Below, one piece after another: positions 1 to 14,896 of a stretch of 64,000 nucleotides of DNA. The translations under genes and the position numbers were made by a program. Source of the stretch: Pseudomonas sp. AOB-7 (GTDB lineage Bacteria > Pseudomonadota > Gammaproteobacteria > Pseudomonadales > Pseudomonadaceae); contig NZ_RFFK01000001.1 in the NCBI RefSeq assembly GCF_003696305.1, forward strand, positions 62,001 to 126,000. Direction: 5' to 3'. The notes under the pieces were generated by a model that was not told the DNA's origin, searched no databases, and saw only the letters and a list, made by a program, of their open reading frames with translations. Position 1 is the stretch's first letter. Each line of letters opens with the position of its first letter.

Positions 1-41
1 TGCTCGGCACGCGCCAGAAAGCTCTGCAATCGGGAATCCAC
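1..41 (-). CDS. start of a conserved gene, cut by the window edge
   Basis: A reading frame leaves the window on the minus strand. It opens with GTG at 41, preceded by a good ribosome binding site (AAAGGAG, six bases from the start), and reads V/M-DSRLQSFLARAE before the edge. From memory, the gene beside sagS in Pseudomonas encodes a DUF815-type ATP-binding protein whose N-terminus is similar, so this is the likely identity. Only 13 codons are visible and no domain can be checked. It would be divergent from sagS, sharing the 42-147 gap. Confidence 0.5.
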   Translation of the reverse strand, partial: MDSRLQSFLARAE

Positions 42-147
42 GCTCTACTCCTTTTGCGCAGGGCCGCACGCTGCGGGCTCTGCCGGTCCGGCGCCGCTAT
101 CGGCTATGCTTGGCAGGCGCCACGGATCAGAGACCACGCCCGCCGCC

Positions 148-2469
<2,322 letters not shown>

Positions 2470-2512
2470 GCACTGCGGTTGGCGCGCAGGACCTGGGCGG
2501 CCCCGCGGCACC

Positions 2513-2967
2513 CTAGGTACCGAGCCGGCTCAGCAGGCGATCCAGGCGCTGACGCAAGCCGTCCAGCTCGGCCAGCTCCTCGCCGCCGAACTGGCACAGC
2601 AGCTGCGCCTTGAGCGGCGCCACCCGCGCCTGCAACGCCCTGCCCGCCTCGCTCAAGGCCAGGTGCACCTCGCGCTCGTCGTGGGCGGCGCGGCGGCGTT
2701 GCACCAGGCCCATCTGCTCCAGGCGCTTGAGCAGCGGCGTGAGGGTGCCGGAGTCCAGCTGCAGGCGCTGACCCAGGGCCTTCAGCGTCGGCTGCTCGGG
2801 CGCCTGCGCCTGCCATTCCCAGAGCACCAGCATCGCCAGGTACTGCGGGTAGGTCAGGCCCAGCGCGTCGAGCATCGGCTTGTAGGCGCGAATCACCGCA
2901 CGCGAGGCGGCGTAGAGCTTGAAGCACAGCTGGTTGTCCAGCTGCAATTGGGCGCTATCGAAAGCGG

Positions 2968-2971
<4 letters not shown>
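2513..2971 (-). CDS. ospR: MarR/OhrR-type organic-peroxide redox regulator
   Basis: A 152-residue MarR-family winged-helix regulator. The N-terminus LDNQLCFKLYAASR carries the redox-sensing Cys16 of OhrR proteins, with the tyrosines that pair with it at 20, 30 and 41. The DNA-recognition part has the OhrR signature LDSGTLTPLLKRLEQ. A second cysteine (Cys126) could support a two-cysteine mechanism (inference). The ATG overlaps the gpx stop codon (ATGA), so the two are translationally coupled. In P. aeruginosa the gpx-linked member is OspR, which controls gpx and pigment and stress responses. A 24-bp near-palindrome upstream of gpx is its probable operator, implying autoregulation relieved by peroxide. 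Confidence 0.9.
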
Positions 2972-3453
<482 letters not shown>

Positions 3454-3500
3454 GGGAGTCGTCCTGAAGTGGGCGGGATGTGCCGAACAAAATAGCGAGC

Positions 3501-3524
3501 AATTAGATTGCGCGCAATTTAATT
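3501..3524. promoter_or_regulatory. palindromic operator for the gpx-ospR operon
   Basis: A 24-bp dyad whose core ATTGCGCGCAAT is a perfect 12-bp palindrome. It extends to AATTA/TAATT flanks with a single mismatched pair. It lies 48 bp upstream of the gpx start and overlaps plausible minus-strand promoter hexamers, such as TTGGGT to CTAATT. AT-rich dyads containing CAATT/AATTG are typical OhrR boxes, and the operon encodes an OhrR-type regulator. Binding is inferred. Confidence 0.75.
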
Positions 3525-3620
3525 ACCCAACGATAAGGCGCATGGATAGTGCGTCATGCGGCCCCACCTGCCTTTGCCCTCGACAATCGGTGCGCGCGGC
3601 CTGGGCGGCCCGGCGGTTCC

Positions 3621-4751
3621 CTATGCGAGGGTAGCCCCCAACGCCCGTACCAGCGCCGCCAGCTCGGGCGCCTCGCCCTGCAGGCGCACGCGCAGGCCGT
3701 CGAGTTCGCGGCGCATCGGGTAGTGCTTGCGCAGACGGTCGAAGCCGGCGCGGCGTGCCTCGGCGTCGCCGATAAGGCTGCGGCGGAAATCCGCATCGTC
3801 TCGGCGCGGGTCGTACACCGCGCGGCACAGGACAGCCAGCGCCCAGGCCGGGTCGGCAGTGCCGTCCAGCGTCACCTCGCTCAGCCAGGGCGCCGGCAGC
3901 AAGTCGGCCAGGCGCGCCTGTTCGGGCAGGCCGAGGGCGCGGCAGCAGGCCTGGTAGATCTGCGCCGTGCCGCGCAGCTTGCCGTCCAGGCTGTAGCCGG
4001 CGATATGCGGGGTGGCCAGCTGACACAGCGCGGCCAGTTCGACGTCGGCCTGCGGCTCGCCTTCCCAGACGTCGAGCACCGCCTTGAGATCCGGCCGCTG
4101 CGGCAGCAGCTGACGCAGCGCGGCGTTGTCCACCACCGCGCCGCGGCTGGCGTTGATCAGCCAGCCGCCGGGCTTGAGCGCTGCCAGACGCGCGGCATCG
4201 AACAGATGGCGGGTGCCGGCGTCCAGCGGCGTATGCAGGCTGATCACCTCGCACTCGGCGACTATCCGCTCGAGGTCGACGAAATCGCCGCCCTCGGCCG
4301 CCTGCCGCGGCGGGTCGCACACCCACACCTGCCAGCCCAGGCCGCGCAGCAGCTCGACCAGGCGCCCGCCGACCTGCCCTGCCCCGACCACGCCATAGAC
4401 CCGCGTGGCCGGATCGACGCCTTCGCGCTCGGCCAGGGTCAGCACGCTGCCCAGCACGTAGTCCACCACGCCGCGGGCGTTGCAGCCCGGCGCGCTGCTC
4501 CAGGCGATGCCGGCCTCGGCGAAGTAGTCGAGATCCAGATGATCGGTGCCGATGGTGCAGGTGCCGACGAAACGCACGCGGCTGCCTTCCAGCAGCGCGC
4601 GGTCGACGCGGGTCACCGAGCGCACCAGCAGGAGATCGGCGTCGCGCACATCGGCCGCCGCGATGGCCCGGCCGGGCAGCCGGCGGATACTGCCGAAGGC
4701 GGCGAAGAACTCGTCGAGCAGGGGAATGTTTTCGTCGGCGACTATATGCAT
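3621..4751 (-). CDS. pdxB: erythronate-4-phosphate dehydrogenase
   Basis: A 376-residue D-2-hydroxyacid dehydrogenase catalysing the second step of DXP-dependent pyridoxal 5'-phosphate synthesis: 4-phosphoerythronate to 2-oxo-3-hydroxy-4-phosphobutanoate. The NAD-binding glycine motif is [12 protein letters not shown]. Catalytic signatures [10 protein letters not shown] (Arg), LDVWEGEP (Glu) and [13 protein letters not shown] (His) are present. The C-terminal region after about residue 290 fits the dimerisation domain that separates PdxB from shorter relatives. The ATG at 4751 gives the canonical [10 protein letters not shown]. It stands alone, divergent from the MATE transporter gene. Confidence 0.97.
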   Translation of the reverse strand: MHIVADENIPLLDEFFAAFGSIRRLPGRAIAAADVRDADLLLVRSVTRVDRALLEGSRVRFVGTCTIGTDHLDLDYFAEAGIAWSSAPGCNARGVVDYVLGSVLTLAEREGVDPATRVYGVVGAGQVGGRLVELLRGLGWQVWVCDPPRQAAEGGDFVDLERIVAECEVISLHTPLDAGTRHLFDAARLAALKPGGWLINASRGAVVDNAALRQLLPQRPDLKAVLDVWEGEPQADVELAALCQLATPHIAGYSLDGKLRGTAQIYQACCRALGLPEQARLADLLPAPWLSEVTLDGTADPAWALAVLCRAVYDPRRDDADFRRSLIGDAEARRAGFDRLRKHYPMRRELDGLRVRLQGEAPELAALVRALGATLA

Positions 4752-4900
4752 GGCGGGCTCCGCGGATCAGGCCGCCATTCTATGCCAGCGCGGCGCCAGC
4801 GTCGCCCCGCATGCCGCCGCGCAGAGCGGCACGGCGCGCTTTCCTGACCAAGGCGTCAGGGCGTAGACTACGCGGTTTTCCGCCCAACCGAAGAACCCTC

Positions 4901-6274
4901 ATGTCTGCCGAGAACCGCCTGGGGCGCGTGCGCACGGAGCTGCGCAGCCTGCTCGTCCTGGCCACGCCGATCATCATCGCCCAGTTGGCGCACACCGCCA
5001 TGGGCTTCGTCGACACCCTGATGGCCGGGCGGGTCAGCCCGCAGGACCTGGCCGCCGTGGCGTTGGGCAACTCCATCTGGGTGCCGGTGTTCCTGCTGAT
5101 GACCGGCATCCTCCTGGCCACCACGCCCAAGGTGGCGCAGCGCTTCGGCGCCGGCGAGGAGGCGGCCATCGGCCCGCTGGTGCGCCAGGCACTGTGGCTG
5201 GCCCTGGCGGTCGGCGGCGGCGCCGCGGCACTGTTGTGGAACGCCGAGTTCATCCTGCGCTACATGGGCATCGAGCCGGCGCTGATCACCCCGGCCATGG
5301 GCTACCTGCGCGCGGTGGCCTGCGGTTTCCCGGCGGTGGCGCTGTACCACGTGCTTCGCTGCTTCAGCGACGGCCTCGGCCACACCCGGCCGAGCATGGT
5401 GCTGGGCATCCTCGGCCTGCTGCTGAACATCCCGGCCAACTACATCTTCATCTACGGCAAGTTCGGCCTACCGGCCATGGGCGGCGTCGGCTGCGGCTGG
5501 GCCACGGCGCTGGTGATGGGGTTCATGCTGATCGGCATGCTGGTCTGGGTGAACTGGGCGCCCTACTACCGCCCCAGTGCCCTGTTCGCCCGTTTCGAGC
5601 GACCGCAGTGGGCGGTGATCAAGCGCCTGCTGGCCATCGGCGTGCCGATCGGCGTGGCGGTGTTCGCCGAATCGAGCATCTTCGCGGTGATCGCCCTGCT
5701 GATCGGCGGCCTTGGCGCCACCGTGGTCGCCGGCCACCAGATCGCCCTGAACTTCAGCTCCATGGTGTTCATGATCCCCTACTCGCTGGGCATGGCCGCC
5801 ACCGTGCGGGTCGGCCAGGCGCTGGGCCGTGGCCAGCCGCGCGAGGCGCGCTTCGCCGCCGGGGTGAGCATGGGCGCGGCGCTGGGCTACGCCTGCCTGT
5901 CGGCCAGCCTGATGCTCCTGCTGCGCGAGCAGATCGCGCAGATCTACACCCCGGACAAGGCGGTGATCGCGGTGGCGGCGACACTGATCGTCTATTCGGC
6001 GCTGTTCCAGTTCTCCGACGCCATCCAGGTCACCGCCGCCGGCGCCCTGCGCGGCTACCAGGACACCCGCATCACCATGCTGCTGACGCTATTCGCCTAC
6101 TGGGGCATCGGCCTGCCGGTGGGCTATGCGCTAGGGCTCTCCGACTGGCTGGGTGAACCCAGCGGTCCCAGCGGGCTGTGGCAGGGCCTGGTGGTCGGCC
6201 TGACCTGCGCCGCACTGATGCTGGCGGTGCGCCTGGCACGCAGCGCGCGCAAACGGATTCGTGCGACGGCCTGA
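4901..6274 (+). CDS. MATE-family multidrug/sodium efflux transporter
   Basis: A 457-residue inner-membrane protein with about twelve hydrophobic helices in two repeats, as in NorM/PmpM cation-coupled drug antiporters. Family features include the N-terminal LATPIIIAQLAHTAMGFVDTLMAGR and the start of the second half AIGVPIGVAVFAESSIFAVIALLIGGLGA (long motifs broken here only for description). The start is the ATG at 4901 (MSAENRLGRV). A frame open further upstream has no hydrophobic or conserved residues. Substrates cannot be read from sequence. It is divergent from pdxB and followed after 36 bp by the DUF3080 lipoprotein gene, possibly co-transcribed. Confidence 0.9.
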   Translation: MSAENRLGRVRTELRSLLVLATPIIIAQLAHTAMGFVDTLMAGRVSPQDLAAVALGNSIWVPVFLLMTGILLATTPKVAQRFGAGEEAAIGPLVRQALWLALAVGGGAAALLWNAEFILRYMGIEPALITPAMGYLRAVACGFPAVALYHVLRCFSDGLGHTRPSMVLGILGLLLNIPANYIFIYGKFGLPAMGGVGCGWATALVMGFMLIGMLVWVNWAPYYRPSALFARFERPQWAVIKRLLAIGVPIGVAVFAESSIFAVIALLIGGLGATVVAGHQIALNFSSMVFMIPYSLGMAATVRVGQALGRGQPREARFAAGVSMGAALGYACLSASLMLLLREQIAQIYTPDKAVIAVAATLIVYSALFQFSDAIQVTAAGALRGYQDTRITMLLTLFAYWGIGLPVGYALGLSDWLGEPSGPSGLWQGLVVGLTCAALMLAVRLARSARKRIRATA

Positions 6275-6310
6275 GTCGAACCCGGCGCGCCGAGGCCATA
6301 CACTGGCGGC

Positions 6311-7378
6311 ATGAAGCGACTCGCCCTGCTCCTCTGCCCACTGCTGCTCGCCGCCTGCGGCCCGGCCGATAACGGCCTGGCGCTGCAGGCCGACTACCTC
6401 CAGCGCCTGGATCGGGCGCTGGAGAGCGACGGTTTCGTCGCCTTCGACAGCCGCAGCGCCAGCCAGTACCGCCTGCCGCCGCGACGCGAGCGCCTGCTGG
6501 CGCTGCCCGAGCTGCGTATCGGCCTGCTCGATCTGGTGATCGACGCGCGGCGCTGCCCGCACCTGCAGCAGCTGATCAGCCAGCGCAACAGCAGCCTGGG
6601 CAAGCAGCTGGTGCCCAGCCAGCGCCTGGGTTACGAGGGTGACCTGCTGCGCGCCATCGACGCCTGCCTGCCGCACCTGCAGGACGACGCCGGCCTGAAG
6701 ACCACCCTGCAGCGCCTGGCTGCCGAGAAGCGCGGCCAACTGCCGGCGGTGTTCTGGAATGCCCTCAACGGCAGCCGCGAGGTCGAACGCTACCTGCGCT
6801 TCGCCGACCAGGCGCTGCCCGTCGCCTTCGCCGAGGACGGCGCCGCGCTGGATGCCCTGGAGCAACTGGCGGCCATCGGCGCCGGCCTGCCTCAGCGCCT
6901 GCCGCCGCCTGCCGAACGGCTGGAGCCGCTGTTCTTCGCGCTCTACGCCAGCGACCAGGGCGGCCAGCTGATCACCAGCCTGGCCAGCCTGCGCCACAGC
7001 CTCGACGCCGCCAGCGAGCTGCTCGAACAACGCCAGCAACGCCGGCCGCTGTGCCCGCTGGGCCAGGCGACGCCGCGCGGGCGCATCCTGCAGAACATCT
7101 TCGTCAAGTTCTACGCCGGCGGCCTGCAGCCCTACCTGGCTGCCGTCGACCAGCGCGGCCAGCAATGGCAGGCGGCGCTGCGACAGTTGCAGGGCATCGA
7201 AGGCATACCGCCGGCGACAGGCACCTATCTGGAGCGCCTGGCCGGCGAACGGGACTCGCTGTGGATGGATTTCCGCGCCGCCACCGCGCGTCACGTCAAG
7301 GCCTGGCAGGCGCTGCTGAACAGCTGCGGACTGGCGCCGGGGCAAGCGGGCTGGAGCGGCGTCCCGGGCGACGCCTAG
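6311..7378 (+). CDS. DUF3080 family lipoprotein
   Basis: A 355-residue protein with a lipoprotein signal peptide MKRLALLLCPLLLAACG. The lipobox LLAAC puts the lipidated cysteine at about residue 16. The mature part is helical and rich in Leu, Gln and Arg, with motifs such as DYLQRLDRAL, LPELRIGLLDLV and RCPHLQQLISQRNSSLGK, typical of the DUF3080 family of gamma-proteobacteria. No function is known for that family. It follows the MATE gene closely and is convergent with tusA. The residue after the cysteine is Gly, which does not signal inner-membrane retention, so outer-membrane placement is likely (inference). Confidence 0.82.
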   Translation: MKRLALLLCPLLLAACGPADNGLALQADYLQRLDRALESDGFVAFDSRSASQYRLPPRRERLLALPELRIGLLDLVIDARRCPHLQQLISQRNSSLGKQLVPSQRLGYEGDLLRAIDACLPHLQDDAGLKTTLQRLAAEKRGQLPAVFWNALNGSREVERYLRFADQALPVAFAEDGAALDALEQLAAIGAGLPQRLPPPAERLEPLFFALYASDQGGQLITSLASLRHSLDAASELLEQRQQRRPLCPLGQATPRGRILQNIFVKFYAGGLQPYLAAVDQRGQQWQAALRQLQGIEGIPPATGTYLERLAGERDSLWMDFRAATARHVKAWQALLNSCGLAPGQAGWSGVPGDA

Positions 7379-7400
7379 CGACGGTCCGCGGACCTCCGGC

Positions 7401-7652
7401 CTATTCCGCCTTCTTGCGGATCCAGTACAGGTAGGTGCCGTCCTCCTCGGCCTGGCCGAGCAGCTCGTGGCCGAGGAACACGCAGAACTTGGGAATGTCG
7501 CGGCGGGTCGAGGGGTCGGTGGCCACCACCTTGAGCAGGCCGCCGGGCTGCAGGTCGCGCACCTTGTTGTGCAGCATCATCACCGGCTCGGGGCAGTTCA
7601 AGCCGCTGGCATCGAGCAGATCGTCGTGGGACAGGGTCAGGGCATCGGACAT
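7401..7652 (-). CDS. tusA: sulfur carrier/sulfurtransferase TusA
   Basis: An 83-residue SirA/TusA-fold protein. The conserved sulfur-carrying cysteine lies in [19 protein letters not shown], and the second half [20 protein letters not shown] is characteristic. TusA receives persulfide from IscS and passes it on for tRNA 2-thiouridine and cofactor synthesis. The ATG at 7652 was preferred over upstream possibilities because it gives the canonical N-terminus [15 protein letters not shown]. It is convergent with the DUF3080 gene. From memory it lies in the same neighbourhood as rlmM, acnA and aer in P. aeruginosa. Confidence 0.93.
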   Translation of the reverse strand: MSDALTLSHDDLLDASGLNCPEPVMMLHNKVRDLQPGGLLKVVATDPSTRRDIPKFCVFLGHELLGQAEEDGTYLYWIRKKAE

Positions 7653-7801
7653 AAGGGGGCTCCACTGGCAGGCGGGCATTGTCGCGCAAAGCTGACCTCC
7701 AGGTCACCTTGCCCGCACAACCTTGGATGGGCGGCGCCCGCCCGGCATCTGCGGCACAGTGCCTGCGCTCCGGCGGGTTAGGGACAGCCTGCACGCCAGT
7801 T

Positions 7802-7855
7802 CCGGGCGGAGCCCGGGGCGCCGCGGGAGCCCGGGCCGGGCGTTTGCCCGGGCTC
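7802..7855. repeat. tandem GC-rich hairpins in the tusA upstream gap
   Basis: Two inverted repeats lie side by side: CCGGGC-GGA-GCCCGG at 7802-7816, and GAGCCCGGG/CCCGGGCTC at 7827-7835 and 7847-7855 with an 11-base loop. The rest of the 7653-7921 gap shows no coding signature. They look like palindromic dispersed-repeat or REP-like DNA. No T-tract follows, so they are poor intrinsic terminators. Confidence 0.5.
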
Positions 7856-7921
7856 GGTTGAATACCAGCCCGACGCTGCGGCGCCGGGCTAATCTGTGGG
7901 GAAGCAGCCGAGGCCCCGCCC

Positions 7922-8119
7922 ATGCCCGATCGCCAACCGCCGCAACTCTGGTGCCTGGTCCGCCTGGACGACAACGGCAACGAGTTCGTCGTCCGCGACG
8001 GCCTCGACCGCGCCGCCGCCGAGGCGCTGGCGCGCACCTTCGAGGCGCGCGGGCACAAGCAGAGCTACTGGATCAGGGCGCAAGGGCCGCAGGCCGAAAA
8101 GCGCCCAGAAGCCGAGTGA
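7922..8119 (+). CDS. small conserved-looking hypothetical protein
   Basis: A 65-residue frame beginning MPDRQPPQLWCLVRLDDNGN and ending EKRPEAE. It has an alternating beta-strand pattern (LWCLVRLDDNGNEFVV), then a helix (RAAAEALARTFEARGH) and another strand (KQSYWIRA). This is a compact beta-alpha-beta layout reminiscent of small SPOR-like or ferredoxin-like folds, but no family is recognised. There is no signal peptide or membrane segment. Codon use matches its neighbours, with G/C at most third positions. It is convergent with rlmM. Confidence 0.65.
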   Translation: MPDRQPPQLWCLVRLDDNGNEFVVRDGLDRAAAEALARTFEARGHKQSYWIRAQGPQAEKRPEAE

Positions 8120-8210
8120 TGGATGCCGCGGCGCCGCCCGGGTCGTGCGCACCTGTCGGCTGCCCCTGGTGCGCCCGGCGCAGCCTGCGAGGCCCCGCCG
8201 GATATCGCCG

Positions 8211-9266
8211 CTACTTGCCCAGCCGGCGCAGATGGCAGGTGACCTCCTCGCGGTCGTGATAGAGCTGCTTGCAGGCCAGCGCCACCTTCACCCCGCGCGC
8301 GGCGAAGCCCGCCTCGATGCGCTCGAGCAGGCGGCGCACCTCGGCATAGCGCTGCTTCATCGGCAGCTTGAGGTTGACCACCGCCTCGCGGCACAGCCCC
8401 TCGCCCAGCCAGGTCTCGATCAGCGCAGCGGTGCGCGCCGGCTTCTCGACTATGTCGCAGACCATCCAGTGCACCGGATGGCGCGGGCGGAACAGGAAAC
8501 CATCGGCACGCTGGTGCACGACGAAACCCGAATACATCAGGCTCTCGGCCATCGGCCCGTTGTCCACGGCGGTGACGCGGATTTCCCGGTTGACCAGCTG
8601 CCAGGTCCAGCCGCCGGGCGCCGCGCCCAGATCCACCGCGGTCATGCCCGGGGCCAGGCGCTGATCCCACTGCTGGCGCGGGATGAAGTGGTGCCAGGCC
8701 TCCTCCAGCTTGAGCGTCGAGCGGCTCGGCGCCTCGCGGGGGAACTTCAGCCGCGGAATGCCCATCGGCCACATCGCCTGGTTGTCCGCCTCGGCGATGC
8801 CGGCGAACACCTCGCGGCCACTCTTGAAGGTCAGCAGCAGACGCGGCTTGCTGGCGTCGTCCACCAGCTTGCCGGCCCCCCGCAGGGCCTTGCGCAGCGG
8901 CGCCTCGAACTTCTTGCAGAAGGTCGACAGCTCCTTGCCCTCGTTGGTGTCCACCACTTCCAGCCACAGGCTGCCGCACTGCGGGTAGTCGGCCAGGGCC
9001 TCGAGCAGCACGCCGATGCGCTCGCTCTCCGGCAGGCTGACGAAGGCGCCGCGCGCCCACTGGCGCGGGAAAATCAGGCTGTTGAACCGCACGCCGCGCA
9101 TCAGCCGCGCGCTATCGCCGGCCTCGCTGCAGATGAACTCGGCGCAAGCGCCGCCGGGCTTGGCCTTGGAGTAGCCGGCCACGTCCAGACGCGCGGCCAG
9201 CTCGGCGATCTCGGCGCAGACCTCGCCTTCGAAACCGGGGCGGCAATGGAAAAACAGGGTATTCAT
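8211..9266 (-). CDS. rlmM: 23S rRNA (cytidine-2498-2'-O)-methyltransferase RlmM
   Basis: A 351-residue protein with the two parts expected of RlmM: an N-terminal THUMP-like region starting MNTLFFHCRPGFEGEVCAEI, and a C-terminal Rossmann methyltransferase domain. The SAM-binding motif is MTAVDLGAAPGGWTWQLV. Downstream is the catalytic Lys/Asp/Lys region of 2'-O-methyltransferases, including WMVCDIVEKP and VVNLKLPMKQRY. It methylates the ribose of C2498 in the peptidyl-transferase centre. It is transcribed alone, with a 192-bp gap to the divergent acnA. Confidence 0.95.
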   Translation of the reverse strand: MNTLFFHCRPGFEGEVCAEIAELAARLDVAGYSKAKPGGACAEFICSEAGDSARLMRGVRFNSLIFPRQWARGAFVSLPESERIGVLLEALADYPQCGSLWLEVVDTNEGKELSTFCKKFEAPLRKALRGAGKLVDDASKPRLLLTFKSGREVFAGIAEADNQAMWPMGIPRLKFPREAPSRSTLKLEEAWHHFIPRQQWDQRLAPGMTAVDLGAAPGGWTWQLVNREIRVTAVDNGPMAESLMYSGFVVHQRADGFLFRPRHPVHWMVCDIVEKPARTAALIETWLGEGLCREAVVNLKLPMKQRYAEVRRLLERIEAGFAARGVKVALACKQLYHDREEVTCHLRRLGK

Positions 9267-9458
9267 CGAGACGTCTCCTTGGGTCGCGCATGATACCCGA
9301 GGCGGGAACCGCGGACGCCACCTTCCTGTCCAGTGCTAGGCAGATTGCCAGCAGCGAATCCCGAATGAACGCTGGCCAGACCGCTCATAGGCAACTAGCT
9401 TGAACGCTCTGCAGTCATCAGAAACGGCCCGACCGTACGGGCCTCAAGGAGAAGTGCA

Positions 9459-12200
<2,742 letters not shown>

Positions 12201-12343
12201 AACGAGCGGGCCAGGGACGGCCCGGGTCGCGACGAAAAGGTGACGCCAGGCAGAATCCGTTTACACTGCGCGCCACGGATTTCTCCCTCAACTTCGCCGC
12301 TTTGCGGCCGATGCAGAGGGTATAACAACGACGGATACCTGCC

Positions 12344-13909
12344 ATGCGTAATAACCAACCGGTCACTCAGCGCGAGCGCACCTTCCCTGCGCAGCAGCGC
12401 CTGATCTCCACCACCGACCTCAAGGGCCAGATCACCTACTGCAACGACGCCTTCGTCGAAATCAGCGGTTTCTCCCGCGAGGAACTGCTGCGCGCGCCGC
12501 ACAACATCGTGCGCCATCCGGACGTGCCGGCGGCGGTGTTCGAGCACATGTGGAGCACCCTGAAACAGGGCCGGCCGTGGATGGGCATCGTCAAGAACCG
12601 TTGCAAGAGCGGCGACCACTACTGGGTCAACGCCTACGTCACGCCGATGACCGAGAACAACCAGGTGGTCGGCTACGAATCGGTGCGGGTCAAACCCAGC
12701 GCCGAGCAGGTGCGCCGCGCCGAAGCCCTCTATGCGCGGGTCAATGCCGGCAAGACCGCCATTCCCAAACGCGATGCCTGGCTGCCGGTGATGCAGGCCT
12801 GGCTGCCGTTCATCCTGGTCAGCCAGATCGGCTTCCTGATCGGCCACTGGTTCGGCAGCGGCTGGGGCTTCGCCCTCGCCGCCGCACTCTCCATCCCCCT
12901 GGGCCTGGCCGGCATCGCCTGGCAGACCCGCGGCATCAAGCGCCTGCTGCGCCTGGCCGAACAGACCACCTCCGACCCGCTGATCGCGCAGATGTACACC
13001 GACAGCCGCGGCGCCGAAGCGCGCCTGGAGATGGCCATGCTCAGCCAGGAAGCACGCCTGAAGACCTGCCTGACGCGCCTGCAGGACACCGCCGAACAGC
13101 TCACCCAGCAGGCCCGCGAGGCCGACAAGCTGGCGCACAACAGCTCTGCCGGCCTGGAGCGCCAGCGCCAGGAAACCGAACAGGTCGCCACCGCGGTCAA
13201 CGAAATGGCCGCCACCACCCTGGAAGTGGCCAGCAACGTGGCGCGCACCGCGATCGCCACCCAGGAGGCCAACCGCCTCACCGGCGAAGGCCGCGGCATC
13301 GCCGCGGAAACCCGCGAAGCCATCCAGCGCCTGTCGCAATCGGTGGGCGACACCGGCGAAACCGTCACCCGCCTGGCCCAGGACAGCAACGAGATCGGCG
13401 GCGTGGTCGACGTGATCAAGGGCATCGCCGACCAGACCAACCTGCTCGCCCTCAACGCCGCCATCGAAGCCGCCCGCGCCGGCGAAATGGGCCGCGGCTT
13501 CGCCGTGGTGGCCGACGAGGTTCGTTCCCTGGCTCAGCGCACGGCCGAATCCACCGGCCAGATCCACGCCCTGATCGCCAAGCTGCAGCGCACCGCCGAA
13601 GAAGCGGTGATGACCATGGAAATCGGCCGCAAGCAGGCCGACGAAGGCGTCGAGCGCGTGCTCCAGGCCGACCAGGCCCTGGCCGGCATCAGCGACGCGG
13701 TGGCCAATATCGCCGACATGGCCAACCAGATCGCCGCCGCCGCCGAGGAACAGAGCGCCGTGGCCGACGAGATCAACCAGAACATCACCACCATCGCCCA
13801 ACTGGCCGACCAGACCGCGGGCGAAGCGCAAAGCACCGCCAAACTCAGCGAAGCCCTGACCGGCACCGCCCAGGGCCAGTACGCCCTGGTCGAACGCTTC
13901 AACCGCTGA
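12344..13909 (+). CDS. aer: aerotaxis receptor, PAS-domain chemoreceptor
   Basis: A 521-residue chemoreceptor. Residues about 20-115 form a PAS domain ([36 protein letters not shown]) of the FAD-binding Aer type. Two hydrophobic stretches near residues 145-190 form a short membrane anchor with little periplasmic sequence. A long helical signalling region follows, with the methyl-accepting hairpin tip [20 protein letters not shown] at about 365-385, conserved in all MCPs. It senses redox or oxygen through the PAS domain and signals to CheA and CheW. It lies 143 bp after acnA and is followed by a hairpin terminator. Confidence 0.93.
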   Translation: MRNNQPVTQRERTFPAQQRLISTTDLKGQITYCNDAFVEISGFSREELLRAPHNIVRHPDVPAAVFEHMWSTLKQGRPWMGIVKNRCKSGDHYWVNAYVTPMTENNQVVGYESVRVKPSAEQVRRAEALYARVNAGKTAIPKRDAWLPVMQAWLPFILVSQIGFLIGHWFGSGWGFALAAALSIPLGLAGIAWQTRGIKRLLRLAEQTTSDPLIAQMYTDSRGAEARLEMAMLSQEARLKTCLTRLQDTAEQLTQQAREADKLAHNSSAGLERQRQETEQVATAVNEMAATTLEVASNVARTAIATQEANRLTGEGRGIAAETREAIQRLSQSVGDTGETVTRLAQDSNEIGGVVDVIKGIADQTNLLALNAAIEAARAGEMGRGFAVVADEVRSLAQRTAESTGQIHALIAKLQRTAEEAVMTMEIGRKQADEGVERVLQADQALAGISDAVANIADMANQIAAAAEEQSAVADEINQNITTIAQLADQTAGEAQSTAKLSEALTGTAQGQYALVERFNR

Positions 13910-13916
13910 ACCGCAA

Positions 13917-13945
13917 AAGGCGCAGCGCGCCAACCGCTGCGCCTT
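13917..13945 (+). terminator. hairpin terminator after aer
   Basis: A perfect 11-bp stem, AAGGCGCAGCG and CGCTGCGCCTT, with a seven-base loop starts 8 bp after the aer stop codon. The A-rich 5' side (AAAAGG) and the CTT at the 3' side fit an intrinsic terminator, though the T-tract is short. Confidence 0.65.
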
Positions 13946-13963
13946 CCTGCCCCGCCACTTCCC

Positions 13964-13983
13964 GCAGGAGCGAGCTTGCTCGC
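13964..13983. repeat. short REP-like palindrome
   Basis: GCGAGC-TT-GCTCGC, preceded by GCAGGA, matches the 'aggagcgagcttgctcgc' type of extragenic palindrome common in Pseudomonas. A relative with GCGAAT-GT-ATTCGC lies at 34081. The surrounding gap 13946-14169 also holds GGCCCG/CGGGCC at 14100-14118 and no recognisable gene. Confidence 0.6.
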
Positions 13984-14169
13984 CTCCCCGCTTCCCGCGC
14001 TCACATAAGCGCAACTTGCCAGTGTCCCTGGCGTGCATTGGCCGGCAGCCGGGGCGGCGCGGTTGACGCGCCCAGCCTGCCGCTACTAGTTTGCCAACCG
14101 GCCCGACTGTAACGGGCCGTCATCGTCTACCACGGAGATCCGCCGCCAGGCGGTCAGGGAGCGTGCGAT

Positions 14170-14871
14170 ATGCGCATCATGGTCATAGGCGCCAGCAAGG
14201 GACTGGGACGAGCGTTGGTCGAGGGGCTGGCCGAACAGCACGAGCTGATCGGGGTTTCCCGCAGTCGGCCGGCAGATCTCGCGCAGCCTGTCCAGTGGAT
14301 CGAGGCGGACCTGAGCGATCCGCTGGGCGCCGTCGAGGCGATCGAGCGTCAGGCGCCGGCACGGCTCGATGCCATTCTCTACAACCTGGGCATCTGGGAA
14401 GAACGCGCCTTCGCCGAGGGCTACAGCTTTCTGGAAGACAGCGATGCACGCATCCTGGAGATGGTCGACGTCAATATCGGCGCCACCCTGCTGCTGCTCA
14501 AGCGTCTGCTGCCGCGCCTGCTCGGCGGCGCCAAGCCGCAGCTGATCCTTACCGGCTCCACCTCGGGCCTGCCGCAGAGCGGGCGCCCCGAGGTGACCTT
14601 CGGAGCCAGCAAGTTCGCCCTAAAGGGCATCGCCGACAGCCTGCGCGAAGGCTTTCGCGATCAGCGCCTGGCCGTCACCTGCCTGCAGCTGGGCTATCTC
14701 AATACCCAGGACGGTTTGCACACGCCGCGCGAGCAGGCCGCCCTGAATGGCGAGGGCCAGCTGATCCCGCTGCACGATGTGGTGGCGCTGGTGCGCACGC
14801 TGCTGACCCTCTCGGATGCCAGCTATGTACGCGAACTGGTACTGCCGGCGATTGCCGACCAGCGCTTCTGA
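14170..14871 (+). CDS. short-chain dehydrogenase fold protein with Phe at the catalytic Tyr position
   Basis: A 233-residue Rossmann protein of the SDR superfamily. The cofactor loop GASKGLG, a DLSD motif and the serine region LTGSTSG are in the expected order. The active-site Tyr-x-x-x-Lys is altered: the sequence reads TFGASKFAL, with Phe144 where catalytic Tyr should be and Lys148 retained. The usual NNAG is NLG. The ttc codon was checked directly. It may bind a dinucleotide without oxidoreductase activity, or use another acid. It is followed after 25 bp by a DinB-like gene, probably in the same transcript. Confidence 0.85.
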   Translation: MRIMVIGASKGLGRALVEGLAEQHELIGVSRSRPADLAQPVQWIEADLSDPLGAVEAIERQAPARLDAILYNLGIWEERAFAEGYSFLEDSDARILEMVDVNIGATLLLLKRLLPRLLGGAKPQLILTGSTSGLPQSGRPEVTFGASKFALKGIADSLREGFRDQRLAVTCLQLGYLNTQDGLHTPREQAALNGEGQLIPLHDVVALVRTLLTLSDASYVRELVLPAIADQRF

Positions 14872-14896
14872 ACGAGTCGAGAAAAAGGTGCGAGCC

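Noticed and set aside
3549..4847. A 432-codon frame antisense to pdxB
   Set aside because: pdxB is clear on the minus strand; the antisense product is compositionally biased and motif-free.
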